From: Ferruginibacter sp.
GTDB lineage: Bacteria; Bacteroidota; Bacteroidia; Chitinophagales; Chitinophagaceae
Direction of reading: 5' to 3'
DNA length: 64,000 bases
Assembly (NCBI RefSeq): GCF_028288465.1
Contig: NZ_JAQBNR010000053.1
Coordinates: forward strand, 186,001-250,000
This document shows positions 1 to 8,546 of this stretch, in pieces (positions within the stretch are counted from its first letter, which is position 1; each line of letters starts with the position of its first letter). Under the pieces are notes generated by a model. That model made no database searches, had not been told where the DNA came from, and saw only the letters and a list, made by a program, of their open reading frames with translations. The translations under genes were made by a program, and so were the position numbers.

Positions 1-103
1 TTACTTTCATCTTACTGTCTTTCCATTCAGGTACATAACTTTGGCACAGAGTGGTTATGCAAAAAATCAATAAAGCACAGGCAGTTAAATAAGTTTTTTT
101 CAT
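1..103 (-). CDS. N-terminus of a secreted protein (partial, runs off the window)
   Basis: The reverse strand opens with ATG at 103 and stays open for 34 codons to the window edge. The peptide starts MKKTYLTACALLIFCITTLC followed by QSYVPEWKD. A lysine-rich start, a hydrophobic core and a small/polar exit make a clear Sec signal peptide, probably cleaved near the LCQ. Too little of the mature protein is present to name a family. It lies downstream of, and in the same direction as, the S9 peptidase at 224-2554, so the two could be co-transcribed. Confidence 0.6.
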   Translation of the reverse strand, partial: MKKTYLTACALLIFCITTLCQSYVPEWKDSKMKV

Positions 104-223
104 ACAATTTTTATTTACTCATTCAGGTTTTGTTGTCAATACATTTTTACCAATTTCATTTCTATACCAGGTAAGATGCAGCATAATAAACAATGCATTT
201 TTTACGCCACAAATCAATAACAT

Positions 224-2554
224 TTAGGGATTGCCGGCATTCAATTCTTCCATATTTCTATCCGGCGGATCAACACCCAATAAATGTTTTACAAAAAAAT
301 CACGTTTCTTTTGTCTGCCATAAGGGCCACCATCGCTGTGTCCCATGCCTGGCACCACCAACAGGTCAAAATTCTTCCCGGCTTTTATCAATGCGTTTGC
401 CATGCGATAAGTAGATTCCGGAGGCACATTAGTGTCTGCCTCTCCCACTATCAGCAGCAAAGCGCCCTTTAATTTACCGGCATTGGTCACATTGCTTTGT
501 GCAGCATAATGGGGGCCTACAGGATATCCCATCCATTGTTCGTTCCACCATTGCTTGTCTATGCGGTTATCATGACAGCCTGCTGCCGAAACTGCGGCTT
601 TATAAAATTCAGGATGAAACAGTACTGCGCCTGCAGCATTTTGTCCGCCGGCAGATGTGCCATACAAACCTACTCTTGCAACATCTACATAAGTATATTT
701 TGCAGCCAACCCTTTTATCCATAAAATGCGGTCGGCAAATCCTGCATCGGCAAGATTTTTCCAGCACACGTCGTGAAAAGCTTTGGAGCGATTGGCTGTG
801 CCCATGCCATCACACTGCACAACAATAAAACCAAGTTCGGCCATGCTTTGCATTTCGCTGTAATTCATAAAGCGTTTCGGCACAAATGCATCTTGCGGGC
901 CTGCATAAATATTTTCAATCACCGGGTATTTCAGGGTACTGTCAAAATGGGAAGGACGGCAAACAACGCCCCAGATATCTGTAGCATGGTCTCTGCCTTT
1001 GGCAACAAATACTTCCGGCATTTTTAGCCCGAGTTGCTGGTATTTACCAATGTCAGCTTTTTCCAATACGCAAATTAATTTTCCGTCGGCGGTACGGTGT
1101 AATTCAGTAACGGCAGGCATATCCGGCCGGGAATAATTATCAATAAAATATTTTCGGTTGGGAGAAAAACTGAGCAAATGACTGGCGTTGGCCAGGGTTA
1201 ATGACACCAGGTTTTTTCCATCAAAACCTATGCGGTAATAATGAATGTTGTAAGGATCTTCACCTTGGTTTACACCACTTGCCTGGAACCAGATCTCCCG
1301 TTTCTTTTCATCTACACTGTCAATATTTCTTACCACCCAGTTGCCGTTGGTGATCCTGTTTTTTACGCCGCCCTTTATCGCATCTACCAAATACAATTGG
1401 TTCCAGCCATCTTTTTCGCTGCTCCAGATAATTTCATTGGTGGCAGCGGTGTACCAGGTAAATATCCGGCTTTCATAAATAAATGTATTCGTCTTTTCAT
1501 CAATAAGATTCCTGGTGTTGCCATTGGCTGCATCCACTTCTATCATTCTAAAACGTTGGTGACCACGGTCTGCTTTTTCCAATACAAAATAGCGGTTATC
1601 GCCGGTGCGCCAGTGTATCCATGGATAATCCAAAAAATCATATAATTCCGTATTTACTTTGAGTAATTTTTTATCATCCATATTAATAATGAACATTTCA
1701 TAACTACTAAAAGCATCACCAGGTTGGGCATAGTCATTGCGTTTTAAAACGCCCCGGGTAAGGGTGTCAATAGAAGACAGAATGTAATAAACGGGTTTTT
1801 CTTTTACCGGGTTAATGTGAAACACTACCAGGTGTTTACTATCCGGCGACCATTGTATTTGCCCGTATGGTTTAGCTGTATCTCCGTTCTGCGTAACCTG
1901 TTCGGTCTGTCCATCTTTTACCGACTGAATAAACAGGTTGCCATTTTTTTGATATGCAGCCCATTGCTTATCCGGTGAAAGGCTGTCTGACGCCGGCTGC
2001 CGCTCCCACCGGCTTTTTATATTGCCTGTTATAAAACCATTGTCTTTTTTTATAGCAACAGAATCTGTCTTGCTGCAGCTATAAGTTTTTAAATTGCACC
2101 GGTACCATTTTTTCTGTACCTCTACAGCAACATGTTGATGCAACCCGTCAAACTGCATATTACTTATAGGAAGACTGCCCGCTGTAACCGTCGTATCCAG
2201 TACTTTGTTTAGCGCCATGGCCATTTTTGCATGGTCGAATGCGTTTTGCCTGGTGGCAGTTAATGCATTTACGTATAAATATTCCGCACTGTCGCCGGCC
2301 AGTAAATTTCTATACCAAAAACCTTTTTCATCTGTCTGCCAGTTTGCATTTACATAAGATTTAAAAACACTTTTCTTCGCCAGTGAATCTAACAGCGCTG
2401 CAGCTTTGTAAGCCCTCAATACCTGCTGCCGTGCAGGCTGGTAAGGCTTTACCGGTTGCGCCTGTATTTTTAAAGCAATAGTAAATAGCAAAACATTTAC
2501 CATACTGGTACCACATAATTTCAAGCTGAATTTTATGGAAGATACTTTCATCAA
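224..2554 (-). CDS. S9 family prolyl dipeptidyl peptidase (DPP-IV-like), secreted
   Basis: A 776-residue protein with an N-terminal signal peptide (about residues 1-33). Next comes a DPP-IV type beta-propeller region (about 190-520) and an alpha/beta-hydrolase catalytic domain (about 540-760). The serine-peptidase triad is visible: Ser634 in GTSAGG, Asp707 in GEADTN and His739 in GMGHSDG. Family members remove X-Pro or similar dipeptides from the N-terminus of oligopeptides, usually in the periplasm or at the cell surface. Length and order match bacterial S9B/S9C enzymes. Two adjacent ATG codons (2554 and 2551) could start it. It stands next to another peptidase-like gene and a hydroxyproline catabolic set, which fits uptake of proline-rich peptides. 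Subfamily specificity cannot be fixed from sequence alone. Confidence 0.9.
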   Translation of the reverse strand: MMKVSSIKFSLKLCGTSMVNVLLFTIALKIQAQPVKPYQPARQQVLRAYKAAALLDSLAKKSVFKSYVNANWQTDEKGFWYRNLLAGDSAEYLYVNALTATRQNAFDHAKMAMALNKVLDTTVTAGSLPISNMQFDGLHQHVAVEVQKKWYRCNLKTYSCSKTDSVAIKKDNGFITGNIKSRWERQPASDSLSPDKQWAAYQKNGNLFIQSVKDGQTEQVTQNGDTAKPYGQIQWSPDSKHLVVFHINPVKEKPVYYILSSIDTLTRGVLKRNDYAQPGDAFSSYEMFIINMDDKKLLKVNTELYDFLDYPWIHWRTGDNRYFVLEKADRGHQRFRMIEVDAANGNTRNLIDEKTNTFIYESRIFTWYTAATNEIIWSSEKDGWNQLYLVDAIKGGVKNRITNGNWVVRNIDSVDEKKREIWFQASGVNQGEDPYNIHYYRIGFDGKNLVSLTLANASHLLSFSPNRKYFIDNYSRPDMPAVTELHRTADGKLICVLEKADIGKYQQLGLKMPEVFVAKGRDHATDIWGVVCRPSHFDSTLKYPVIENIYAGPQDAFVPKRFMNYSEMQSMAELGFIVVQCDGMGTANRSKAFHDVCWKNLADAGFADRILWIKGLAAKYTYVDVARVGLYGTSAGGQNAAGAVLFHPEFYKAAVSAAGCHDNRIDKQWWNEQWMGYPVGPHYAAQSNVTNAGKLKGALLLIVGEADTNVPPESTYRMANALIKAGKNFDLLVVPGMGHSDGGPYGRQKKRDFFVKHLLGVDPPDRNMEELNAGNP

Positions 2555-2661
2555 AATGATCGTTTAATTGCCAATACTAACAATCACTAAAATTAAGTCA
2601 CCTTCAGGTGCTATTTAAAAATAAACTCTCTTATTATTTACCTATTTTACCCAATTTGTAA

Positions 2662-3136
2662 GAACATGATTGGGTAAAGATCTTTTCCAAAGACATCCTT
2701 TTTAACAAAAAGGTAAAATCTTTAACCGGAGACGAGGTAAATAAAACCATTTCTTACTATGACAAAGGACCAGTATTGGGATTGATGCTGGATTTCAAAA
2801 TAAGAAATGAAACAAAAAATACACAATCACCCGACGATGTAATGCGATTGTTGTATAAAAAATATTATCAAATAAAAAAACGAGGGTTTACTGAAGCTGG
2901 GTTTCAAACGGAATGTGAAAAAGTTGCAGGTACTTCCCTGGCAGAAGTATTTAACTATGCTGCTACCGTAACGCCAATCAACTACCCTGAATATTTTTCG
3001 TACGCAGGTTTGGCGTACGCGCCAACAAATATCTGTAACACTGGCAACAAAATTTGAAAATCCTTTTACCATTACACCGTTGCAAAATCAAACCGCTTTA
3101 CAAAAAGAAATTTATCAAGGCTGGTTAAACAAATAA
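2662..3136 (+). pseudogene. Decayed C-terminal remnant of an M61 glycyl aminopeptidase
   Basis: The plus strand reads without a stop from 2662 (just after TAA 2659-2661) as a peptide with SLTGDEVNKTISYYDKGPVL, then LDFKIRNETKN, DDVMR, KRGF and AEVFNYA. This is the distinctive C-terminal part of M61 (PDZ-containing glycyl aminopeptidase) proteins. No catalytic HExxH domain precedes it. Around 3015-3045 the frame breaks, and the family-like end (FENPFTITPL ... QGWLNK, stop 3134-3136) continues in the next frame. The PDZ segment normally between the two is missing. The piece is therefore about 155 codons of a protein normally near 600 residues, with a 5' truncation, an internal deletion and a frameshift. 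It lies on the strand opposite to its neighbours. Confidence 0.75.
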
Positions 3137-3150
3137 ACGCGGCTTTGAAT

Positions 3151-4866
3151 TTATGGCAACTTATAAAAACGCCAGTTGGTTTTATAGCTTTCCTTCAGCG
3201 GTTGGTTGGTTAAAATATTACGGAGCATTTCTACGGGCATTGAATTTTGTTGTAACACAGCATCATGAAATTGTTTAAGGCTCATTTTATTTTCACCGGT
3301 CATTTCATTCTTAAGCGCCATAAACTGAAGGCCGCCCATCATGTAACCTACCTGGTATAGCGGGCTATAACCACCAACAAAAGAACGACGTACTTCTCCT
3401 TCTGCATTGGCTCTTTCATGCCCTACCCGGTCTACCAAAAAATCAATGCATTGCTGCGGCGACCATTTCCCCATGTGGTAGTTGAGCGAAAAAATAATCC
3501 GGGCGCAACGGTGCATGCGCCAGAAGAGCATACCAATGCGGTCTTCAGGCGATTGTGGAAAGCCTTCATTCCACAATTCCATTTCCCAATACAGCGCCCA
3601 TCCTTCCGTCCAGAAGGGGGTGAAATAATTGCGGTAGGTGTTTACGTGTTCATTCATAAACTGCTGCAGGTAATGCCCGGCAATTAATTCATGGTGTACG
3701 GTGGCTCTTGAAAAATGTGGGTTATTGCCGCGCATGCTCATCATCCTGGCATCATATTCCATCGTGTTGGTTGGATAGGAAACGGCAAACTCTTCGCCAC
3801 CATAAAAAAAGGGATTTACCAGCTGCTGCTGCGGTGTCATCATCGCAATGCGCCAGGTTTCTTCCGCCAGTGGCGGGATGGTGATTAAATCTTTCGCTTT
3901 TAGAAAGGCGATGGATTCATCGTACAATTTAACCATTGCCTGCGCCTGCTCACCTGCGGGTACAAAGCTTTGCTTTACTTTTTCCATGGCTGCTTTCCAG
4001 CCTGTACCAAAGCCCATTTCAGCAGAAGCCTTCAGCATTTCTTTATCGCACCAGGCAAATTCTTTATTGGCTACCTGTATCAGTTCCTCCGGTGTATAAG
4101 GAATCATTTCATAATTTAACTGGCGCACAATTTCATCCCGGCCAATGGGATAGCCAACTATACCACTTGAATCTTTATTGGGTGCATTTTTTTCGGCATT
4201 TGTTTTAAAGGCAGCGGCATATACTATCAGCGAACTATCTAATTTTTTATAAGTATCCGGTACCCACCAGCTGAATAACGGATCGTATCCGTTGTAAAAC
4301 GTAAACACATTTTTGGCGGCAATTTGTAACCCTCTTATGATGATAGCTGCACGGCGGCTATTGCTGACTGTTATATTTTTTTCAGCAGCCAGTTTTGTCT
4401 TCAATTGCTGCAATTGTTTATTAATAGCGAAAAAATCAGCGGCTACTTTTTTACCATCTATTGCGCCACCACGGCGGCGTATTTTTTCGAATGCGTAAAC
4501 AGAATCTGCAAACGGAAACCATTGCTGTACCGCTGCATATTCTGCGGCTTCTTTGTTGGGCTGGAAAACAGTTTCGTCAAGGTCTCTTTTAAATAAAATA
4601 TAATCTGCTTTACAACCCTGCGGCAATGTGCTAAAAGTTATTTTGTTCAGCTTGCTGATATAATCTTCTGCGAGTTTTTTAAAGCGTTCCCTTTTTTCCG
4701 GTGCGCCTTCTACAATATACACCCGGTTTAATGCCGTAACATCTGCATTATAACTTTGCATGATATTGGGCATCTCGTTGCAGGGCACATACGTTGCACT
4801 CATTTGTGCATGAAGAGAAAAAGATAACCCGGCAAACACAACAGCAATAAAAATGAATTTGCGCAT
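3151..4866 (-). CDS. DUF885 family secreted protein (putative metallopeptidase)
   Basis: A 571-residue protein starting with a signal peptide (MRKFIFIAVVFAGLSFSLHAQ). The DUF885 hallmark HHELIAGHYLQ lies near residue 392 and TEGWALYWE near 420. Together they form an HExxxGH-plus-downstream-Glu pattern like zinc gluzincins, which is why the family is suspected to be carboxypeptidase-like. No member of this subgroup is known to me with a proven substrate. Its stop lies 34 bp downstream of the FAD-dehydrogenase operon in the same orientation (start of this gene 4866, stop of the next 4901), so it may be the last gene of the hydroxyproline operon. Role in peptide breakdown is inferred from motif and context. 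Confidence 0.85.
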   Translation of the reverse strand: MRKFIFIAVVFAGLSFSLHAQMSATYVPCNEMPNIMQSYNADVTALNRVYIVEGAPEKRERFKKLAEDYISKLNKITFSTLPQGCKADYILFKRDLDETVFQPNKEAAEYAAVQQWFPFADSVYAFEKIRRRGGAIDGKKVAADFFAINKQLQQLKTKLAAEKNITVSNSRRAAIIIRGLQIAAKNVFTFYNGYDPLFSWWVPDTYKKLDSSLIVYAAAFKTNAEKNAPNKDSSGIVGYPIGRDEIVRQLNYEMIPYTPEELIQVANKEFAWCDKEMLKASAEMGFGTGWKAAMEKVKQSFVPAGEQAQAMVKLYDESIAFLKAKDLITIPPLAEETWRIAMMTPQQQLVNPFFYGGEEFAVSYPTNTMEYDARMMSMRGNNPHFSRATVHHELIAGHYLQQFMNEHVNTYRNYFTPFWTEGWALYWEMELWNEGFPQSPEDRIGMLFWRMHRCARIIFSLNYHMGKWSPQQCIDFLVDRVGHERANAEGEVRRSFVGGYSPLYQVGYMMGGLQFMALKNEMTGENKMSLKQFHDAVLQQNSMPVEMLRNILTNQPLKESYKTNWRFYKLP

Positions 4867-4900
4867 AAGCGGTAATTAGTATTGTAAATTAATCAAATGA

Positions 4901-6145
4901 CTATGAAAAGCGCTCCGGGTCAAAAGCTTTAATATCCATGGATGTGTGCTGACCATTTACCAATTCTGCGATTAGTTTTCCGCTGGCCGGCCCAAGGCTT
5001 AAGCCACTCATGGCATGACCACCGGCGATAAATAAATTGTTTATTTTTTTTGACGACCCAATATAAGGAACCCCATCCGGTGTGCAGGGCCGGAAGCCAT
5101 ACCATACATCTTTTTCCCGGGGCAAATTCAATTGCAGGTTGGAAAAATATTTAGGAATTGAATTCACAATACCTTCTACCCTTTTCATATTCACCCTGCT
5201 GTTAACCGGCGCTATTTCCATGGTGCCGCCAAAGCGGATACCGCCATTCATAGGAGTAACAGCTACCCGTGCCTCACAAAAGATGGATGGAATATTGAGT
5301 TGCTTCGGTGGGTTGTTTTGCATGAACGAATATCCTTTTCCTGGCATTAGCGGGATGGATAGGCCTACCATTTTTGTGAGCTGCGGTAACCAGGAACCTG
5401 CAGCCATCACCACCACATCCGCTTCAAAATCACCGTTTGCAGTAACTACTTTTTTTATAACGTCTCCTTGTCTTATTATTTTTTCAACAACGCTGTTCGT
5501 TTGAAATTTTACACCAGCACTTTTTAAATATTCAATCAGTTGCGCAATGAGTTTATTGGGGTACAAATGCGCATCACAACGGTAATGCACTGCTCCCAAA
5601 ACATCGAGGTCTATTGCCGGTTCCAGGGCTTGCGCCTGTTGTTTACTAAGCGGTTCTACATCCAGGCCGAGTGATTGTGCCCTGTGTGCAAGATGTATTT
5701 CTTCTTCTTCAACTTTTGGAGTTTTAAAGTACATCATTATACCTTTCTTTTCCAGGCCAAAATCAAAACCGGGTTTGGCTGCCAATGTTTCATACAACGA
5801 TTTACTCAGCAGGTTAATGTCACGAAGGGGAACCGCAGATTGTTCTACATTTTTTTCGGTCGCACTTTTTACAAATTTTAAACCCCAGTTAATCAGATCA
5901 ACATTCAACGAAGGCTTTACATAAAAAGGGCTTCGGCTGTTAAACATCCATTTGATACCTTGTGATATCATTCCCGGCATTGCCAGCGGAACAAAATGGC
6001 TCGGCACTATCATGCCCAGATTTCCATAAGAGCAACTGTCTGACAAATCAGTTTTGTCAATGATTGTTACATCCCAACCGCTCTCTTTTAAATAGTATGC
6101 TGAACTTAAGCCAACCACTCCTCCACCAATAATAACTGCCTTCAT
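4901..6145 (-). CDS. FAD-dependent D-amino-acid (D-hydroxyproline) dehydrogenase
   Basis: A 414-residue DAO-family flavoprotein. It begins MKAVIIGGGVVGLSSAYYL, with the Rossmann GxGxxG at residues 7-12. A C-terminal FAD-contacting segment has FRPCTPDGVPYIG and GGHAMSGLSLGPASG. There is no signal peptide, so it is cytoplasmic or peripheral to the membrane. The start lies 28 bp behind the stop of a hydroxyproline-type epimerase, and a DHDPS-family gene is just upstream. In the known trans-4-hydroxy-L-proline pathway this step oxidises cis-4-hydroxy-D-proline to 1-pyrroline-4-hydroxy-2-carboxylate. The assignment to that substrate comes from the gene set. From sequence alone it could be any small D-amino-acid dehydrogenase. 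Confidence 0.82.
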   Translation of the reverse strand: MKAVIIGGGVVGLSSAYYLKESGWDVTIIDKTDLSDSCSYGNLGMIVPSHFVPLAMPGMISQGIKWMFNSRSPFYVKPSLNVDLINWGLKFVKSATEKNVEQSAVPLRDINLLSKSLYETLAAKPGFDFGLEKKGIMMYFKTPKVEEEEIHLAHRAQSLGLDVEPLSKQQAQALEPAIDLDVLGAVHYRCDAHLYPNKLIAQLIEYLKSAGVKFQTNSVVEKIIRQGDVIKKVVTANGDFEADVVVMAAGSWLPQLTKMVGLSIPLMPGKGYSFMQNNPPKQLNIPSIFCEARVAVTPMNGGIRFGGTMEIAPVNSRVNMKRVEGIVNSIPKYFSNLQLNLPREKDVWYGFRPCTPDGVPYIGSSKKINNLFIAGGHAMSGLSLGPASGKLIAELVNGQHTSMDIKAFDPERFS

Positions 6146-6173
6146 AAGATTATTAAACTTGTTACCAACTGAT

Positions 6174-7178
6174 TTAAATTACCTGGAAACCAAATGCGTA
6201 AGGATCATCGGCTTCATCAATACTGATGGTATTGTACCCGAAGATCCTTGCCCAGCCTTCTATACCGGGCTTAATGGCAGGTTGGCCTGCTACCGTTGTT
6301 TCTTCTTCAATAGTACCATTAAATTTGGAACCGATGATACTTTCATGAATAAACACATCGCCTTTTTTAAGCTTGCCTTTGGCATACCACTGCGCCATGC
6401 GTGCAGAAGTGCCTGTACCACATGGACTGCGGTCAATGGCTTTATCGCCGTAAAAAACTGCATTTCTTGCGGTGGAAGTTTTGTCCAGCACACCGCCTGT
6501 CCACAGTATGTGTGAACAGCCATTGATGGTTGGATTTTCGGGATGTACAAACTCATATTTTTCATTGATGCGTTTGCGCAATTCCCTTGCCCATGCAATT
6601 AACTGATCAGCGCTGTAATGTTCAATGCCCTTAAAGTTTTTCTGTACATCCACAATGGCGTAAAAATTACCACCATACGAAACATCTATTACAAGCTCGC
6701 CCAGGTCCGGGCATTCGGCAGTTAATTCAGCGGCCGCCAGATAGGAAGCCACGTTGGTCAACTTTACCGTTTTTACTTTTTTACCTTCCTGTGTGTAACT
6801 GATCAATACTAATCCTGCCGGGGCTTCCATGCGGATGATGCCGGGTATTTTTGGTGTGATCAATCCTTCTTCAATGGCGATGGTGATGGTGCCGATGGTA
6901 CCATGACCACACATGGGTAAGCAGCCACTGGTTTCAATAAATAACACGGCTACGTCATTGGCCGGGTCGTGTGGCGGATACAAAATACTGCCGCTCATCA
7001 TGTCGTGGCCACGGGGTTCAAACATCAGGCCCTTGCGTATCCAATCATATTCTTTTAAAAAATGCTGCCGCTTTTCACTCATGTTACTGCCGTGTAAAAA
7101 CGGGCCGCCACCTGCTACCAGCCTTACCGGGTTGCCGCAGGTATGCGCATCTATACAAAAGAATTTTTTTGAAAGCAT
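6174..7178 (-). CDS. 4-hydroxyproline 2-epimerase (proline racemase family)
   Basis: A 334-residue cytoplasmic protein of the proline racemase family. Both catalytic cysteines are present: Cys90 in PMCGHGTIG and Cys253 in DRSPCGTGTSA. The first rules out trans-3-hydroxyproline dehydratase, where it is replaced by Thr. The N-terminal IDAHTCGNPVRLV is typical. Such enzymes invert C-alpha of trans-4-hydroxy-L-proline to cis-4-hydroxy-D-proline, the substrate for the FAD dehydrogenase encoded immediately downstream. Between it and the upstream deaminase gene lies a 264-bp gap that carries a dispersed repeat, so it may have its own promoter. Choice of hydroxyproline over proline rests on the neighbouring genes. 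Confidence 0.88.
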   Translation of the reverse strand: MLSKKFFCIDAHTCGNPVRLVAGGGPFLHGSNMSEKRQHFLKEYDWIRKGLMFEPRGHDMMSGSILYPPHDPANDVAVLFIETSGCLPMCGHGTIGTITIAIEEGLITPKIPGIIRMEAPAGLVLISYTQEGKKVKTVKLTNVASYLAAAELTAECPDLGELVIDVSYGGNFYAIVDVQKNFKGIEHYSADQLIAWARELRKRINEKYEFVHPENPTINGCSHILWTGGVLDKTSTARNAVFYGDKAIDRSPCGTGTSARMAQWYAKGKLKKGDVFIHESIIGSKFNGTIEEETTVAGQPAIKPGIEGWARIFGYNTISIDEADDPYAFGFQVI

Positions 7179-7342
7179 GGTTTGTTTACTAATTTTTTAA
7201 CAATGTTTTTCGGCCAGGGCACATCAAAATCGTGATTCAATTCAACCCACCCGCATTTTTGTTACCGCTTTGCAACAATTATTTTTTGCGAAAAAAAACA
7301 GCTGTAACGAAAGACGTACCACAATGTCATCCAGGTACAAGA

Positions 7343-7395
7343 GGGCGACGCAACGATGTTCCACACAGCTTCTTAGCCCGGACTATGCATTTTAT
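7343..7395 (+). repeat. Dispersed intergenic repeat, copy 1
   Basis: The core gcgacgcaacgatgtt is followed by cacacagcttctta and gcccggac. It aligns almost without gaps to 37075-37133 (gcgacgc, cacatagcttc, gcccggac, then an AT-rich tatatt end) and, inverted, to 57953-57993 (gcgacgcaacgatg exact). It lies in the otherwise empty 7179-7442 gap inside the hydroxyproline operon. No ORF is associated. Confidence 0.6.
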
Positions 7396-7442
7396 ATTAA
7401 CTTGGTAAAAGGTTTTTAACAGTACCGTATTTACATTTTTTT

Positions 7443-8351
7443 TTAAAGAACAGGCAATGCTGGTCTTGTAGCGATACCCTTATTAATAATTGCAAGCACG
7501 GCTTCCTTTTCCTGCCCTTCCAGCATTAACCTTGGTGCCCTTACATACGGGGTACATAGGCCGGTTTGTGTTGCTGCCAGTTTAATGTATTGTACCAGTT
7601 TACTGTGAATATCCAACTCCAGCAGAGGCAAAAACCAGCGGTAAATTTCCAGCGCTTCTTTATAACGGCCCAGCTTCATCAGTTTGTAAACAGCTACTGT
7701 TTCTGCAGGAAAAGCATCTACCAATCCGCCGATCCATCCATCTACACCCAGCGCCAGTTCTTCCAATGCCAATGTATCTACACCGCAAAGAATTTTAAAC
7801 CGGTCGCCAAAATGATTTTTCATCCGGGTTACATTTGAAACATCCCGGGTGGATTCTTTTACCGCCACGATGGTAGGCATTTTTGCCAATTCTTCAAACA
7901 TGGCCGGTGTTACTTCAATTTTATAATCGTATGGATTATTATAGATCATGATGGTTAAGTCTGTAGTAGCTGCGATGGCCTTAAAGTATTCCACCGTTTC
8001 CCGGTCATCTGCTTTGTAGCGCATGGGTGGCAACACCATCAATCCATCAGCTCCGTTGGCAACCGCATCTTTTGCAATTTGGATAGCTGCTTTTGTAGAT
8101 TGCTCTGCAATATTTACAATTACCGGTGCAGGCCTGTTCATAGCGGTTTTGCAATAGCGTAACAATTCCCACTTTTCTTCGGCAAGCATAGTGCTGGCTT
8201 CCCCCAAAGAGCCACCCACCACCAGGCCATCCACGCCGGCATCCAGCTGTGCATTTACATTTATTTTAAACATCTCAAAATCGATGGCATCGTCTTTTGT
8301 AAACGGAGTAAGCATTGCGGGGTAAACTCCTTCCCATGCAGGTTGTATCAT
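7443..8351 (-). CDS. DHDPS-family lyase/deaminase, probable 1-pyrroline-4-hydroxy-2-carboxylate deaminase
   Basis: A 302-residue (beta/alpha)8 enzyme of the dihydrodipicolinate synthase/N-acetylneuraminate lyase family. The Schiff-base lysine is Lys165 in VAVKEST, the conserved tyrosine is Tyr137 in IYNNP, and the substrate loop is GGSLGEAS (46-53). With the epimerase and FAD dehydrogenase downstream, the best call is the hydroxyproline-pathway deaminase that turns 1-pyrroline-4-hydroxy-2-carboxylate into 2-oxoglutarate semialdehyde. The next enzyme, 2-oxoglutarate semialdehyde dehydrogenase, is not in the window. It is the first gene of the leftward set and has a good -7 element 24 bp upstream. 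Other DHDPS-family activities (for example a sugar-acid aldolase) cannot be excluded from sequence alone. Confidence 0.82.
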   Translation of the reverse strand: MIQPAWEGVYPAMLTPFTKDDAIDFEMFKINVNAQLDAGVDGLVVGGSLGEASTMLAEEKWELLRYCKTAMNRPAPVIVNIAEQSTKAAIQIAKDAVANGADGLMVLPPMRYKADDRETVEYFKAIAATTDLTIMIYNNPYDYKIEVTPAMFEELAKMPTIVAVKESTRDVSNVTRMKNHFGDRFKILCGVDTLALEELALGVDGWIGGLVDAFPAETVAVYKLMKLGRYKEALEIYRWFLPLLELDIHSKLVQYIKLAATQTGLCTPYVRAPRLMLEGQEKEAVLAIINKGIATRPALPVL

Positions 8352-8374
8352 ACAGTTAAATTTTAATTATTACA

Positions 8375-8382
8375 CAAAAGTA
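8375..8382 (-). promoter_or_regulatory. Bacteroidota -7 element for the hydroxyproline operon
   Basis: Read on the minus strand this is TACTTTTG, an exact TAnnTTTG, 23 bp before the ATG at 8351. No clear -33 TTTG is seen at the expected distance, only AT-rich sequence, so this is a candidate. Confidence 0.45.
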
Positions 8383-8546
8383 AGGGTTGAATAAAATGTA
8401 AATTGATTTAAAATGGCTGTTTATTTACAAATTTTATCCATAACGCAAATGATAAATGTAAAATACCCGGCTTCATTTTGGATCGGTATCTTACCACACG
8501 GCGCTTTAACCTTTGCAACCGAAAACAACCACCTGTACTGCTGCCG

